From Amycolatopsis sp. WQ 127309 (GTDB lineage: Bacteria; Actinomycetota; Actinomycetes; Mycobacteriales; Pseudonocardiaceae): DNA of 64,000 bases. The stretch is from the NCBI RefSeq assembly GCF_023023025.1, contig NZ_CP095481.1, positions 124,001 to 188,000 of the forward strand, given 5' to 3'. This document shows, one piece after another, positions 27,752-35,431 of this stretch (position 1 is the stretch's first letter; every line of letters starts with the position of its first letter). The translations under genes and the position numbers were made by a program. The notes beneath the pieces were generated by a model, which worked only from the letters and a program-made list of their open reading frames with translations, ran no database searches and was not told the origin of the DNA.

Positions 27752-27785
27752 CCGGCGGCGGTGCCAGAGTCGTCACCGCCGCCGG
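27752..27785 (+). terminator. terminator of the gltBD operon
   Basis: CCGGCGGCGGTG (27752-27763) and CACCGCCGCCGG (27774-27785) form a perfect 12-bp stem with a 10-nt loop, 3 bp after the gltD stop. No T-tract follows, as is common in actinobacteria. Confidence 0.7.
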
Positions 27786-27924
27786 CGCCGTCCCTTTCCC
27801 GGGGTGGGTTCACAGCTCGTCGAACCCGGTGCTCAGCGCCCGCGTTCGACGGGACCGCCGGCACAGCCCGAAAGTCCGGCCAGAGCGGCCGGCGTCGAAT
27901 TCCCGGTGCCGGGCGGAACCGTTG

Positions 27925-28911
27925 TCAGCTGTCGAGCAGCGCGCTGCCCAGCGGGGTCAGCGAGTGCAGCACCGTGTTGCGCTCCCGGTGCGTGATGATC
28001 AGCCCCGCGCGGCGCAGGACCGTCGCGTGCTTGCTGACCGCCGACGGCGTGACGCCCAGCCGCGCCGCCAGTTCGGACGTGCTGCAGCCGACCGCCAGCA
28101 CCGTCAGCGCCGCCGCGCGGGTCGGGCCGAGCAGGTCCGCCAGCGCGTTGCCGCGCACGGGCCGGGCCGCGCGGTCGGGCCCCGACCCGTAGAAGGCCTG
28201 GCGGACGCACGGGTAGAGCAGCCGCGGGATCCCGCCCGGGGCGGGCGTGACGAGCGCCGGGCACACCGCGAAGTACGTCGGCACCAGCAGCAGCCCGGTG
28301 CCCTCCGACACGGGCCCGCCGGCGGTGCGGTCGTCGGTCTCCAGCACCGGGGGCGCCCAGCGGACCATCGGGCGCAGGCCGGTCAGCAGCGCGTCGACGC
28401 CGCCGTGGAGCAGCACCTGCGTGCGCATCCCGAGGTCCGCGTCCACCTGGGCGCCGACGAAGTCCCAGCTCGGCGCGAGGGCCAGTTCGTGGTAGTCCTG
28501 CATGGCCTGGACCAATCGCGGCAGGCCCGCGGTATCGCCGTCGGCGAGCGCCGTCGCCCAGCCCGGGAGCTCGTGGTCGGCCGGCGCGGTGCGCAAGCCG
28601 ATCTTCAGCGCCGTCGGGTCCGTCTTCAGCACCGCCGTGAGTCCCGACTCCAGGTCGTAGCGGCCCGCGGCCGGCAGCAGGAACTCCGGGAGCGGCGCGT
28701 CCGGGCGGCAGAGCCACATCAGCACGGCCGCCGAGTCCGGCAGGCCCTGCCACACCCGGTGCCGCCAGCGGTTGAACGCCGACGACGCCGCGTTGCGCCC
28801 GCCGTCACGCCGTTGCAGGACCTGCAGGCTCGCGGCGAGCTCGGCCATCGGGTCGGCCGCGGCGGCGAGCCCGACGCGGATCAGGTCGTGCAACGTCAGC
28901 TCGATGCGCAC
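27925..28911 (-). CDS. ArsR-like winged-helix transcriptional regulator, long form
   Basis: A 328-residue protein whose DNA-binding winged helix is at the C-terminus: LGPTRAAALTVLAVGCSTSE, then LAARLGVTPSAVSKHATVLR and THRERNTVLHSLTPLG. The first 240 residues form an uncharacterised N-terminal domain starting MRIELTLHDLIRVGLAAAAD. This architecture recurs in actinobacterial ArsR-family proteins annotated near resistance or metabolic genes. The ATG is at 28911. No obvious target gene adjoins it; the secreted lectin is divergent, 274 bp away, with nothing else recognised in that gap. Confidence 0.75.
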   Translation of the reverse strand: MRIELTLHDLIRVGLAAAADPMAELAASLQVLQRRDGGRNAASSAFNRWRHRVWQGLPDSAAVLMWLCRPDAPLPEFLLPAAGRYDLESGLTAVLKTDPTALKIGLRTAPADHELPGWATALADGDTAGLPRLVQAMQDYHELALAPSWDFVGAQVDADLGMRTQVLLHGGVDALLTGLRPMVRWAPPVLETDDRTAGGPVSEGTGLLLVPTYFAVCPALVTPAPGGIPRLLYPCVRQAFYGSGPDRAARPVRGNALADLLGPTRAAALTVLAVGCSTSELAARLGVTPSAVSKHATVLRRAGLIITHRERNTVLHSLTPLGSALLDS

Positions 28912-29185
28912 CGATGGCCCCCCGGGTGTCTGTCCCCCTCTATCGGCCGCCGTACCGTTCCGTTACACCGCTGACCAGCGTCTTTGCCGCTCCGGGAAAT
29001 CTGCTCGACGAGGCAGGAACTCCCCTGAATGATGGCTTTCAGAGGCCCGCTTTCGGGGGTTTGAGGGTCTCGACGAGGGGGATTCGCCGGTTTTGCCGCG
29101 CGCCGGGTCCATGGTGGCCCGGGGCTGGGTGGCGCCTGCCTTCTCCCCGTCTTCAGGTGCCATCCAGATGCCGAAAAGGGGAACG

Positions 29186-29821
29186 ATGACGAAGATCAAG
29201 CGACTGATGGTGACGGTCGCCGCGGCGGCGGGCCTGCTGGGCCTGGTCGCCGTACCGCAGGCCGGCGCGGCGCCGGCCGATGGCAAGGGGGATGTGAAGG
29301 TCTCTTCGCTGGCCGGGGTCACGCTCCGGCACTCGAAGGTGGCCGACGCGGCGAAGCAGCAGCGGTCCACCAACCGCGCGGCGGCCGACGTCGACCCGGG
29401 GCCGTGGCTGATCGTCTCCGCTCAGTCCGGCCGTTGCTGGGACGCGGATCTGAACACGATCGGCGCGAACGGCACGAAGGTGCAGCTCTGGGACTGCAAC
29501 GACACGGCGCCGAACCAGGCGTTCTGGCTGACTCAGAACCCGGAGGGCTTCTACCGCTTCCAGAACTACCAGAGCAACCGGTACCTCGACGCCGACCTGA
29601 ACTCGATCGGCAAGAACGGCACCAAGGTCCAGCTCTGGGACTTCATCGCCGGTGGCAAGAACCAGTGGTGGGCGGGCACCGTCAACCCGGAGGGCTACCT
29701 GCGGCTGCAGAGCGGCGCGAGCACGCGCTACCTGACCGCCGAGGGGTCGGCCGGGACGAACGGCACGCGCCTGCAGCTGTGGGACTTCATCGCGGGCGGC
29801 ACGTCCCAGTGGTGGTCCTGA
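29186..29821 (+). CDS. secreted ricin-type beta-trefoil lectin
   Basis: A 211-residue exported protein. A signal peptide (MTKIKRLMVTVAAAAGLLGL, ending near AGA) is followed by a linker of about 70 residues and one beta-trefoil of three repeats, marked by KVQLWDCND, KVQLWDFIAGG and RLQLWDFIAGG with the QxW-type motif and preceding DADLN/NG turns. Such domains bind carbohydrates; no catalytic domain is attached. The ATG at 29186 has an AAAAGGGG ribosome binding site. Extracellular polysaccharide binding is likely; the sugar is unknown. Confidence 0.82.
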   Translation: MTKIKRLMVTVAAAAGLLGLVAVPQAGAAPADGKGDVKVSSLAGVTLRHSKVADAAKQQRSTNRAAADVDPGPWLIVSAQSGRCWDADLNTIGANGTKVQLWDCNDTAPNQAFWLTQNPEGFYRFQNYQSNRYLDADLNSIGKNGTKVQLWDFIAGGKNQWWAGTVNPEGYLRLQSGASTRYLTAEGSAGTNGTRLQLWDFIAGGTSQWWS

Positions 29822-29849
29822 CCAGTTGATCGGCTAGTCGTTTGAACGG

Positions 29850-29877
29850 AACGCGGGTCCCGGCCGGGGCCCGCGTT
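29850..29877 (+). terminator. terminator after the lectin gene
   Basis: AACGCGGG (29850-29857) pairs with CCCGCGTT (29870-29877), and the enclosed CCCGG/CCGGG extends the stem past a mismatch. A T/C-rich stretch follows. It lies 29 bp after the lectin stop. Confidence 0.7.
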
Positions 29878-30048
29878 TCCGTTTCCGTAGCAATTACGCG
29901 TTCACCTTAATCTTTCGTGTGAAACCGCCGAGCGGGTGGCGCGAAGCCGCCCGTTCGTTGCATTCTGTGTTCAGGGGACCCGGCCGGCCGCAGGGGAGGA
30001 GCCGGCCGGGTACCGCCGCTAGGCGGTTTACTTGGGGAGGGGACCCTG

Positions 30049-31446
30049 ATGTCTGTCGATCTGTCCACCACACTGTCCTGGACCACGGCGAGCGGTGACG
30101 CCGCCACGATGCTCGGCGAGTTGCAGCCGAACATCCTCAAAGCGCACGTGCGCGACCACCTTTCCGCGTTGTTCCTGACGTTCGGCGAGCCGGCGGCGGC
30201 GCGGGCGTTCCTCGTCTCGGTCACCGGGAAGATGAAGTCCGCCAAGGAACACCTCGCCGAGGTCGGCGGGTTCAAGAGCGGCGGCGCCCCCGGGACGCCG
30301 TACGTCGGCGCCGGGCTCACCGCGGCGGGCTACCGCGCGCTCGGCGTCGAGAACGTCCCGCAGGACGAGGCGTTCCTGCGGGGCATGGCGGCGCCGGACA
30401 CGCGGCGGAAGCTGAGCGATCCGCCGCGCTCGACGTTCGATCCGGGCTACCACGGCGAAATCCACGCCGTCGTGCTCGTCGGCGACGCCACCGACAAGGC
30501 GATGACCGCGCGGCGCAACGAGATCCTCGACCTGCTGCCGGACTCCGTCGCCGTCGTGGCGGAGGAAACCGGGCTCGGCCGGGTCAACGCGCGCGGCGAA
30601 GGCATCGAGCACTTCGGCTACGTCGACGGCCGCAGCCAGCCGTTGTTCCTCACCGAAGACGTCGACGCGGAAAAGAACAACACCGACGGCATCAACGTCT
30701 GGAATCCGGCGGCGCCGCTTTCCCAGGTATTGGTGCCCGACACCGCGGCGCCGGATCCCGGCGTGCATTTCGGCAGTTACTTCGTTTTCCGCAAGCTGGA
30801 GCAGAACGTGCGCCGGTTCAAGCAGGCGGAAGCGGACCTGGCCGACACGCTGAGCCTCACCGGCGACGACCGCGAGCGCGCCGGCGCGATGATCATCGGC
30901 CGGTTCGAGGACGGCACGCCGCTGACCACCCAGCGGGAGGACGGCGCCGAGAGCCCGGTGTCGAACAACTTCACCTTCGACAGCGACCGCGACGCGCTCA
31001 AGTGCCCGTTCCAGGCGCACATCCGGAAGACGAACCCGCGCGGCTCGGGCGGCGCGGAAGCCGCGGCCGACGAACGCCTGCACCTGATGGCCCGCCGCGG
31101 CGTCACCTACGGCGAGCGTCCGGACGACCCGAACGCCGACCTGCCGCCCGGGGCGCGCCCGAGCGGCGGGGTCGGGCTGCTGTTCATGGCCTTCAACTCC
31201 GTGCTGGGCAACCAGTTCGAGTTCACCCAGGCGATCTGGGCGGACAACCCGGGCTTCCCGATCGTCGACGGCGTCACGCCGGGCCTGGACCCGGTGATCG
31301 GCCAGGGCGCGCGCGGGTCGTCGGACTACACGGTCGACTGGGGCGGCTCGGCGCAGCGCGCGGCGGAGCCGGTGCCGCAGTCGGTGACGCTCAAGGGCGG
31401 CGAATACTTCTTCATGCCGTCGCTCGCCTTCCTACGCTCGCTCTGA
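30049..31446 (+). CDS. DyP-type heme peroxidase
   Basis: A 465-residue dye-decolourising peroxidase. The family GxxDG motif is at Gly190-Gly194 (GYVDGRSQP) with catalytic Asp193; the heme-ligand His is His324 in FQAHIRKTNPRG and the distal Arg is Arg331. The length suggests one of the longer bacterial classes. No signal peptide, Tat motif or encapsulin-targeting partner is visible, so it is probably cytoplasmic. The ATG has a GGGGAGGGG ribosome binding site. It oxidises an unknown substrate with peroxide. It may be read through into the deoR gene 48 bp downstream. Confidence 0.9.
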   Translation: MSVDLSTTLSWTTASGDAATMLGELQPNILKAHVRDHLSALFLTFGEPAAARAFLVSVTGKMKSAKEHLAEVGGFKSGGAPGTPYVGAGLTAAGYRALGVENVPQDEAFLRGMAAPDTRRKLSDPPRSTFDPGYHGEIHAVVLVGDATDKAMTARRNEILDLLPDSVAVVAEETGLGRVNARGEGIEHFGYVDGRSQPLFLTEDVDAEKNNTDGINVWNPAAPLSQVLVPDTAAPDPGVHFGSYFVFRKLEQNVRRFKQAEADLADTLSLTGDDRERAGAMIIGRFEDGTPLTTQREDGAESPVSNNFTFDSDRDALKCPFQAHIRKTNPRGSGGAEAAADERLHLMARRGVTYGERPDDPNADLPPGARPSGGVGLLFMAFNSVLGNQFEFTQAIWADNPGFPIVDGVTPGLDPVIGQGARGSSDYTVDWGGSAQRAAEPVPQSVTLKGGEYFFMPSLAFLRSL

Positions 31447-31494
31447 TTACCCGGTACCTTTACCGCTCCTGGTGAAGCGGCGAAAGGGACGGGC

Positions 31495-32280
31495 TTGGAC
31501 CGGCACGAACGGCTCAGCGCACTGCTGGACATGGTGGGGCAGCGGGACAAGATCGACGTCGAGGCCTCCGCGGAGGAGCTCGACGTCTCCCCCGCCACGA
31601 TCCGGCGGGATCTGGACCACCTGGCCGGTCGCCAGCTGCTGACCCGCACGCGGGGCGGCGCGGTGGCGAGCAACGTCGCGTACGACCTGCCGTTGCGGCA
31701 CAAGGCCGCGCGCAATGCGCCGGAGAAGCAGCGCATCAGCGCGGCCGCCGCACGGCTGGTCGAGCGCGGGATGGTGCTGGGCCTCAACGGCGGCACCACG
31801 AGCACAGAGGTCGCCCGCGCGCTGGCGCTGCGCCCGGAGCTGGCCGAGCGCGACGGCTCGCCGGCGCTGACGGTGGTGACGAACGCGCTCAACATCGCCC
31901 ACGAGCTGGCGGTCCGCCCCAACATCAAGATCGTCGTGACGGGCGGCGTGGCCCGCCAGCACTCCTTCGAGCTGACGGGCCCGCTGGCCAGCCTGTTCCT
32001 CGACCAGATCACCCTGGACCTGGTGTTCCTGGGCGTGGACGCGTTCGACCCCGAGCGCGGCGCGTACGCCCACCACGAAGGCGAGGCGAGCATCAACCGC
32101 CTGCTGGCATCGCGAGCGCGTCAGGTGGTGGTGATAGCGGACAGCGGCAAACTGGGCGGCCACGCGTTCGCCCGCATCTGCGACACCACGGCGGTCCACC
32201 AGCTGATCACGGACTCGGGAGCGGACCCGGACCAGATAGCGGCCTTCGCAGCGGCGGGAGTCGAGGTCGTCACGGCCTGA
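31495..32280 (+). CDS. DeoR/GlpR family transcriptional regulator
   Basis: A 261-residue regulator starting at TTG (MDRHERLSALLDMVGQRDKI) with an AAAGGGA ribosome binding site. The DeoR helix-turn-helix is VEASAEELDVSPATIRRDLD followed by TRTRGGAV, and the sugar-phosphate sensing domain contains LGLNGGTTSTEVARAL, TNALNIAHEL and VIADSGKLG. These proteins usually repress carbohydrate genes and respond to a phosphorylated sugar. The convergent ROK kinase 360 bp downstream could produce such an effector, but the link is not shown. Confidence 0.85.
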   Translation: MDRHERLSALLDMVGQRDKIDVEASAEELDVSPATIRRDLDHLAGRQLLTRTRGGAVASNVAYDLPLRHKAARNAPEKQRISAAAARLVERGMVLGLNGGTTSTEVARALALRPELAERDGSPALTVVTNALNIAHELAVRPNIKIVVTGGVARQHSFELTGPLASLFLDQITLDLVFLGVDAFDPERGAYAHHEGEASINRLLASRARQVVVIADSGKLGGHAFARICDTTAVHQLITDSGADPDQIAAFAAAGVEVVTA

Positions 32281-32637
32281 CCAGCCGTCGGTGGTGACGT
32301 CGCCGGGCGGCCCGCGGCGAGGTGTCCGGCGATGACTACACCCCAGCGAGCGGCCCGAGGCCCCTTCCGCTCCGATCGGCGTCGCGCTCGGCCGGTGTGG
32401 AAACCCCCAGCCCCCCAGACCAGCCCCCACCACTCCCTGGGGGGCGTCCCACGTCCAGTCTATCGCCCCTGACCTGCAAAAACGGGCTCCGGCAAATCTG
32501 TGGACAACTGCCCGGCTGTGGACAAGCGACTTGACACAGCCGGGCAGATCCGTCAGAGACGTCAGAGACACAGCCGGGGCGGATCCGAAAGAGGCACAGC
32601 AGCTCCGTCAGCGCGCCGCCAGGGCACAGCAGCTCCG
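32281..32637. other. 357-bp gap between deoR and the ROK kinase gene
   Basis: No gene is supported here. It contains one copy of the interspersed 42-bp head sequence (32421-32462), a degenerate stretch of the 30-bp repeat motif with two GTGGACAA cores (32499-32525), and the outer copy of a 30-bp duplication of the ROK gene end (32593-32622). Confidence 0.7.
32421..32462 (+). repeat. interspersed 42-bp head sequence, copy A
   Basis: Begins CAGCCCCCACCACTCCCTGG and ends GTCCAGTCTA. It differs from copy B (39971-40012) at 2 of 42 positions. GCCCCC and GGGGGGC can pair to a short hairpin. It lies downstream of deoR in the same direction and is followed within about 30 bp by ATCTGTGGACAACT, the core of the 30-bp repeats. 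Confidence 0.85.
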
Positions 32638-32652
32638 TCAGTGCGCCGCCAG
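32593..32652. repeat. 30-bp tandem duplication at the 3-prime end of the ROK gene
   Basis: Copies at 32593-32622 and 32623-32652 differ at one position (GTCAGCGCG against GTCAGTGCG). The inner copy holds the stop codon and last residues of the ROK kinase; the outer copy lies past the stop, so the gene end has been duplicated. Confidence 0.85.
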
Positions 32653-33546
32653 CCGGTCCAAGGCCAGCAGCCCCGCCCCCAGCCGCCCGGCCTCGTCGCC
32701 CAGCTTCGCGATCCGCAGCTCCGGCATCCGCTGGAAAGTCAGGTGCGACGCCAGCCAGTCGCGCACCGGCTCGAGCACGTAGTCCGCCGCCGTGAACAGC
32801 CCGCCGCCCAGGACGATCACCTCCGGGCCGAGCAGCGTCAGCAGCGTCCGGATGCCGTGGCCGAGGCCGTCCAGCGCGTCCTGGACCACCTCCACCGCGA
32901 CCTCGTCGCCGTGGCGGGCCAGGTCGACGACCTCCCGCGCGCCGTCGGCGGGGCGGCCCGTGCGTTCGGTGTAGCGGCGGGCGATCGCCGCCGCCGAGGA
33001 AATCGCCTCCAGGCAGCCGGTCGCGCCGCAGCCGCACTTCAGCGAGTGGCCGACGTCGATGTGGCCGACCTCGCCCGCCTGCCCGCCCGCGCGGTGGATG
33101 CGGCCGTCGAGCAGCAGCGCGGCCGCGATCCCGGTGCCGACCGGGATGAACGCCGCGTTCCGCGCGCCCTGTCCGGCGCCGACGCGGAACTCGGCGATGC
33201 CGCCCGCGGTGACGTCGTGGCCGAACGCCACCGGCAGCCCCAGCCGGTCCTCCAGCAGCTCGCCGAAGTGGACCTCGCGCCAGTCGAGGTTGGCGGAGAA
33301 GTGGCAGATCCGGGTCTCCTCGTCGACGATCCCCGGCACCACCACGCCGACCGCGGCCGGTGTCACTGTGCCGGCCTGCCCGGCCAGCATGTCGACGATC
33401 TCCGCCACCTGCTCGGCCAGCGCCGTGCCGTCCGCGCTGCGCGCCGTCTCGGCCCGCAGCGTCGCCTTCGGCTGCAGCTGCTCGTCGAGCAGCGCCGCCT
33501 TGATCGTCGTACCGCCCACGTCGAGGGCCGCCACCATTCGAGTCAC
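32638..33546 (-). CDS. ROK family sugar kinase
   Basis: A 302-residue kinase. The phosphate loop is ALDVGGTTIKAALLD, the sugar-binding region contains VGVVVPGIVDEETR, NLDWR and HDVTAGGIAEF, and the ROK zinc motif is EVGHIDVGHSLKCGCGATGC followed by LE. Predicted to phosphorylate glucose or a related hexose; ROK proteins lacking an HTH, as here, are usually kinases. Start GTG at 33546 (VTRMVAALDVGG); an ATG nine bases inside (33537) is an alternative, and neither has a strong ribosome binding site. Its promoter gap is shared with the cbtBA riboswitch region. The stop codon lies within a 30-bp tandem duplication. Confidence 0.85.
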   Translation of the reverse strand: MTRMVAALDVGGTTIKAALLDEQLQPKATLRAETARSADGTALAEQVAEIVDMLAGQAGTVTPAAVGVVVPGIVDEETRICHFSANLDWREVHFGELLEDRLGLPVAFGHDVTAGGIAEFRVGAGQGARNAAFIPVGTGIAAALLLDGRIHRAGGQAGEVGHIDVGHSLKCGCGATGCLEAISSAAAIARRYTERTGRPADGAREVVDLARHGDEVAVEVVQDALDGLGHGIRTLLTLLGPEVIVLGGGLFTAADYVLEPVRDWLASHLTFQRMPELRIAKLGDEAGRLGAGLLALDRLAAH

Positions 33547-33602
33547 CGGCGCATTGTCACATTGACGGGCCCGGAAGTGCGGACCTACGCTCAACCGGCA
33601 AG

Positions 33603-33687
33603 ACGACGGAATCCGGAACGCGGTGCAAGTCCGCGCGGTCGCGCCACTGTGACCCCCGCCAGGGGGAAGCCAGACCCGGACCGTCGT
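33603..33687 (+). ncRNA. cobalamin riboswitch controlling cbtB-cbtA
   Basis: The conserved core is present in order: GGTGCAAGTCC (33622 onward), GCGCCACTGTGAC, and the B12-box-like GAAGCCAGACC. The outer helix pairs ACGACGG (33603-33609) with CCGTCGT (33681-33687). It is a compact version of the fold. It ends 43 nt before the cbtB ATG, so control probably works on access to the GAGGAGG ribosome binding site or on early elongation. Cobalamin should switch cobalt uptake off. Confidence 0.92.
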
Positions 33688-33730
33688 ATGAACCCCGATG
33701 AGGCCGCGAAAGCCCGAGGAGGCCCCCACC

Positions 33731-33940
33731 ATGTCGCAAGCGGCAGTCCCCGCCGTTCCGCTCCCGGTCCGGATCCCGATCCGTGAGATCGTCCCGTGGG
33801 CGGTGTTCGTGGTGCTCCTCGCCCTGATCGCGGTGTACTTCGTCAGCGCCGAGCAGGGCGCCACCTCGATCTTCGCGAACATGTACGTCCACGAGTTCGT
33901 GCACGACGGCCGGCACCTGCTGGCCTTCCCCTGCCACTGA
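33731..33940 (+). CDS. cbtB: cobalt transporter subunit CbtB
   Basis: A 69-residue protein with one membrane helix (IVPWAVFVVLLALIAVYFVS) and the C-terminal metal-binding signature VHEFVHDGRHLLAFPCH that defines CbtB. It works with CbtA in cobalt uptake for corrin synthesis. The ATG at 33731 follows GAGGAGG. The cobalamin riboswitch directly upstream supports both function and regulation. Confidence 0.93.
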   Translation: MSQAAVPAVPLPVRIPIREIVPWAVFVVLLALIAVYFVSAEQGATSIFANMYVHEFVHDGRHLLAFPCH

Positions 33941-33958
33941 TCGGCGGCACGTACTCCC

Positions 33959-34729
33959 ATGATGAAGTCCCTGCTGGTCCGCGGCATGCTCGCGGGCCTG
34001 ATCGCCGGCGTGCTCGCGTTCGGTTTCGCCTACGCCTTCGGCGAGCCGCCGGTCGACACGTCCATCGGGCTCGAAGAGACCCTTTCCCACGACCATGCCC
34101 ACGGGACGGACGCCGACGCCGGCGCCGGGCAGGCCGCCGAAGCGCCCGAAGAGGAGCTCGTCCCCCGCGACATCCAGAGCACCGTCGGGCTGCTGGCCGG
34201 CGTGCTGGTCTACGCCGTCGCGATCGGCGGGCTGCTCTCACTCGCCTTCGCGTTCGTCCAGGGCCGCCTCGGCAGCCTCCGCCCGCGGGTGACGGCGTTG
34301 CTGCTCACCGGCGGCGCGTTCGCCGTGGTGTTCCTGATCCCGTTCCTCAAGTACCCGGCCAACCCGCCCGCGGTGGGCCAGCCGGGCACGATCGGCTCGC
34401 GCACCGAGCTGTACTTCGGGTTCGTCGCCGTCTCCCTGCTCGCGGGCATCCTCGCGACGGTGTTCGGCCGCAAGCTCGCGGACCGGTTCGGCGCGCTCAA
34501 CGGCTTCCTCCTCGCCGCGGCGGGCTACCTCGTGGTGGTCGCCCTGGTGGCGTGGCTGATGCCGGTGGTCGACGAGGTCCCCGCGGCTTTCCCGGCGTCG
34601 ACGCTCTGGCGTTTCCGGACGGCGTCGATCGGCACCCAGGCCACGCTCTGGCTCGCCCTGGGCCTGTCTTTCGGGGCCCTCGCGGAGAAGTCGCTGACCA
34701 AGAAGACCCCGGCCGCCGTTATTTCGTGA
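33959..34729 (+). CDS. cbtA: cobalt transporter subunit CbtA
   Basis: A 256-residue membrane protein with about five to six predicted helices: KSLLVRGMLAGLIAGVLAFG at the N-terminus, then a His-rich loop (SHDHAHGTDAD), IQSTVGLLAGVLVYAVAIGG, and further hydrophobic segments to residue 245. The position 18 bp after cbtB, behind the riboswitch, identifies it as CbtA. Start at the first of two adjacent ATG codons (33959 or 33962). The His-rich loop probably binds cobalt ions. Confidence 0.9.
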   Translation: MMKSLLVRGMLAGLIAGVLAFGFAYAFGEPPVDTSIGLEETLSHDHAHGTDADAGAGQAAEAPEEELVPRDIQSTVGLLAGVLVYAVAIGGLLSLAFAFVQGRLGSLRPRVTALLLTGGAFAVVFLIPFLKYPANPPAVGQPGTIGSRTELYFGFVAVSLLAGILATVFGRKLADRFGALNGFLLAAAGYLVVVALVAWLMPVVDEVPAAFPASTLWRFRTASIGTQATLWLALGLSFGALAEKSLTKKTPAAVIS

Positions 34730-34792
34730 TCAAGAACCAGGCGTCGCTCCTCTAGGGTTCCCCGCCGGGTCGGGGGACTCCGGAGGGGAATC

Positions 34793-35428
34793 TTGTTCGA
34801 CGAAACACGCTCCACGCTGTCCAGCCACGACCAGACGACCGTCCGCGGGCTCGTCGATCCCGCCGGGACCGACGGGTTCGCGATCGCGTCGCTCGTCTGC
34901 GGGCTGCTCGGGCTCGTCCCGCTCGGCGTGGTGTTCGGCTGGCGCGCGCTCGTCCGGATCGGCGGCAGCGGCCGGTCCGGACGTGGGCTCGCGATCGCCG
35001 GGCTGACGGTCAGCGTGGTCTGGCTGGGCTTGGGCGTCAGCCTGATCACGACCGGGCCGAAACACGTCACGCAGGCGGCGCCCGGCCCGGACCACATCCA
35101 GGGCTTGGCGATCGGCGACTGCCTGGACGCGGACGGCGAGCAGGTGATCCGGGCCGCCTGCGACGCGCCGCACGACGAGCAGATCGCCGACCGGGTCGAC
35201 GTCAGCGGCGGGTACGCGACCTACCCGGGGCTCACCACGCTGCGGGAGCTGGCGCAGCCGTTGTGCCGGATCGCGGGGGCGGCGTACTTCACCCACGGCA
35301 CCCCGCCGCCCGACCTGGAGTTCCTGGCGCACGTCCCGACCGAGTCGTCCTGGAACGCCGGGGCCCGGGAGGCGACCTGCACCTTCGGAAAGCCGGACGG
35401 CAAGCTCGCCGGGCCGCTCCAGCCCTGA
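34793..35428 (+). CDS. DUF4190-type membrane protein with extracytoplasmic domain
   Basis: A 211-residue protein beginning LFDETRSTLSSHDQTTVRGL from a TTG start with a GGAGGGG ribosome binding site. Residues 25-85 carry two hydrophobic helices (GFAIASLVCGLLGLVPLGVV and GLAIAGLTVSVVWLGLGVSL) with the RIGGSGRSGRG turn typical of DUF4190. The rest is an exported domain with four Cys (GDCLD, AACDAP, PLCRIAG, TCTFGKP), resembling the septum-formation type domain. The function is unknown. It is convergent with cobQ, 3 bp between the stop codons. Confidence 0.65.
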   Translation: MFDETRSTLSSHDQTTVRGLVDPAGTDGFAIASLVCGLLGLVPLGVVFGWRALVRIGGSGRSGRGLAIAGLTVSVVWLGLGVSLITTGPKHVTQAAPGPDHIQGLAIGDCLDADGEQVIRAACDAPHDEQIADRVDVSGGYATYPGLTTLRELAQPLCRIAGAAYFTHGTPPPDLEFLAHVPTESSWNAGAREATCTFGKPDGKLAGPLQP

Positions 35429-35431
35429 CCG

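Noticed and set aside
33603..33687. A tRNA-like fold at the compact leader before cbtB
   Set aside because: The conserved GGTGCAAGTCC, GCCACTG and GAAGCCAGACC boxes identify a cobalamin riboswitch.
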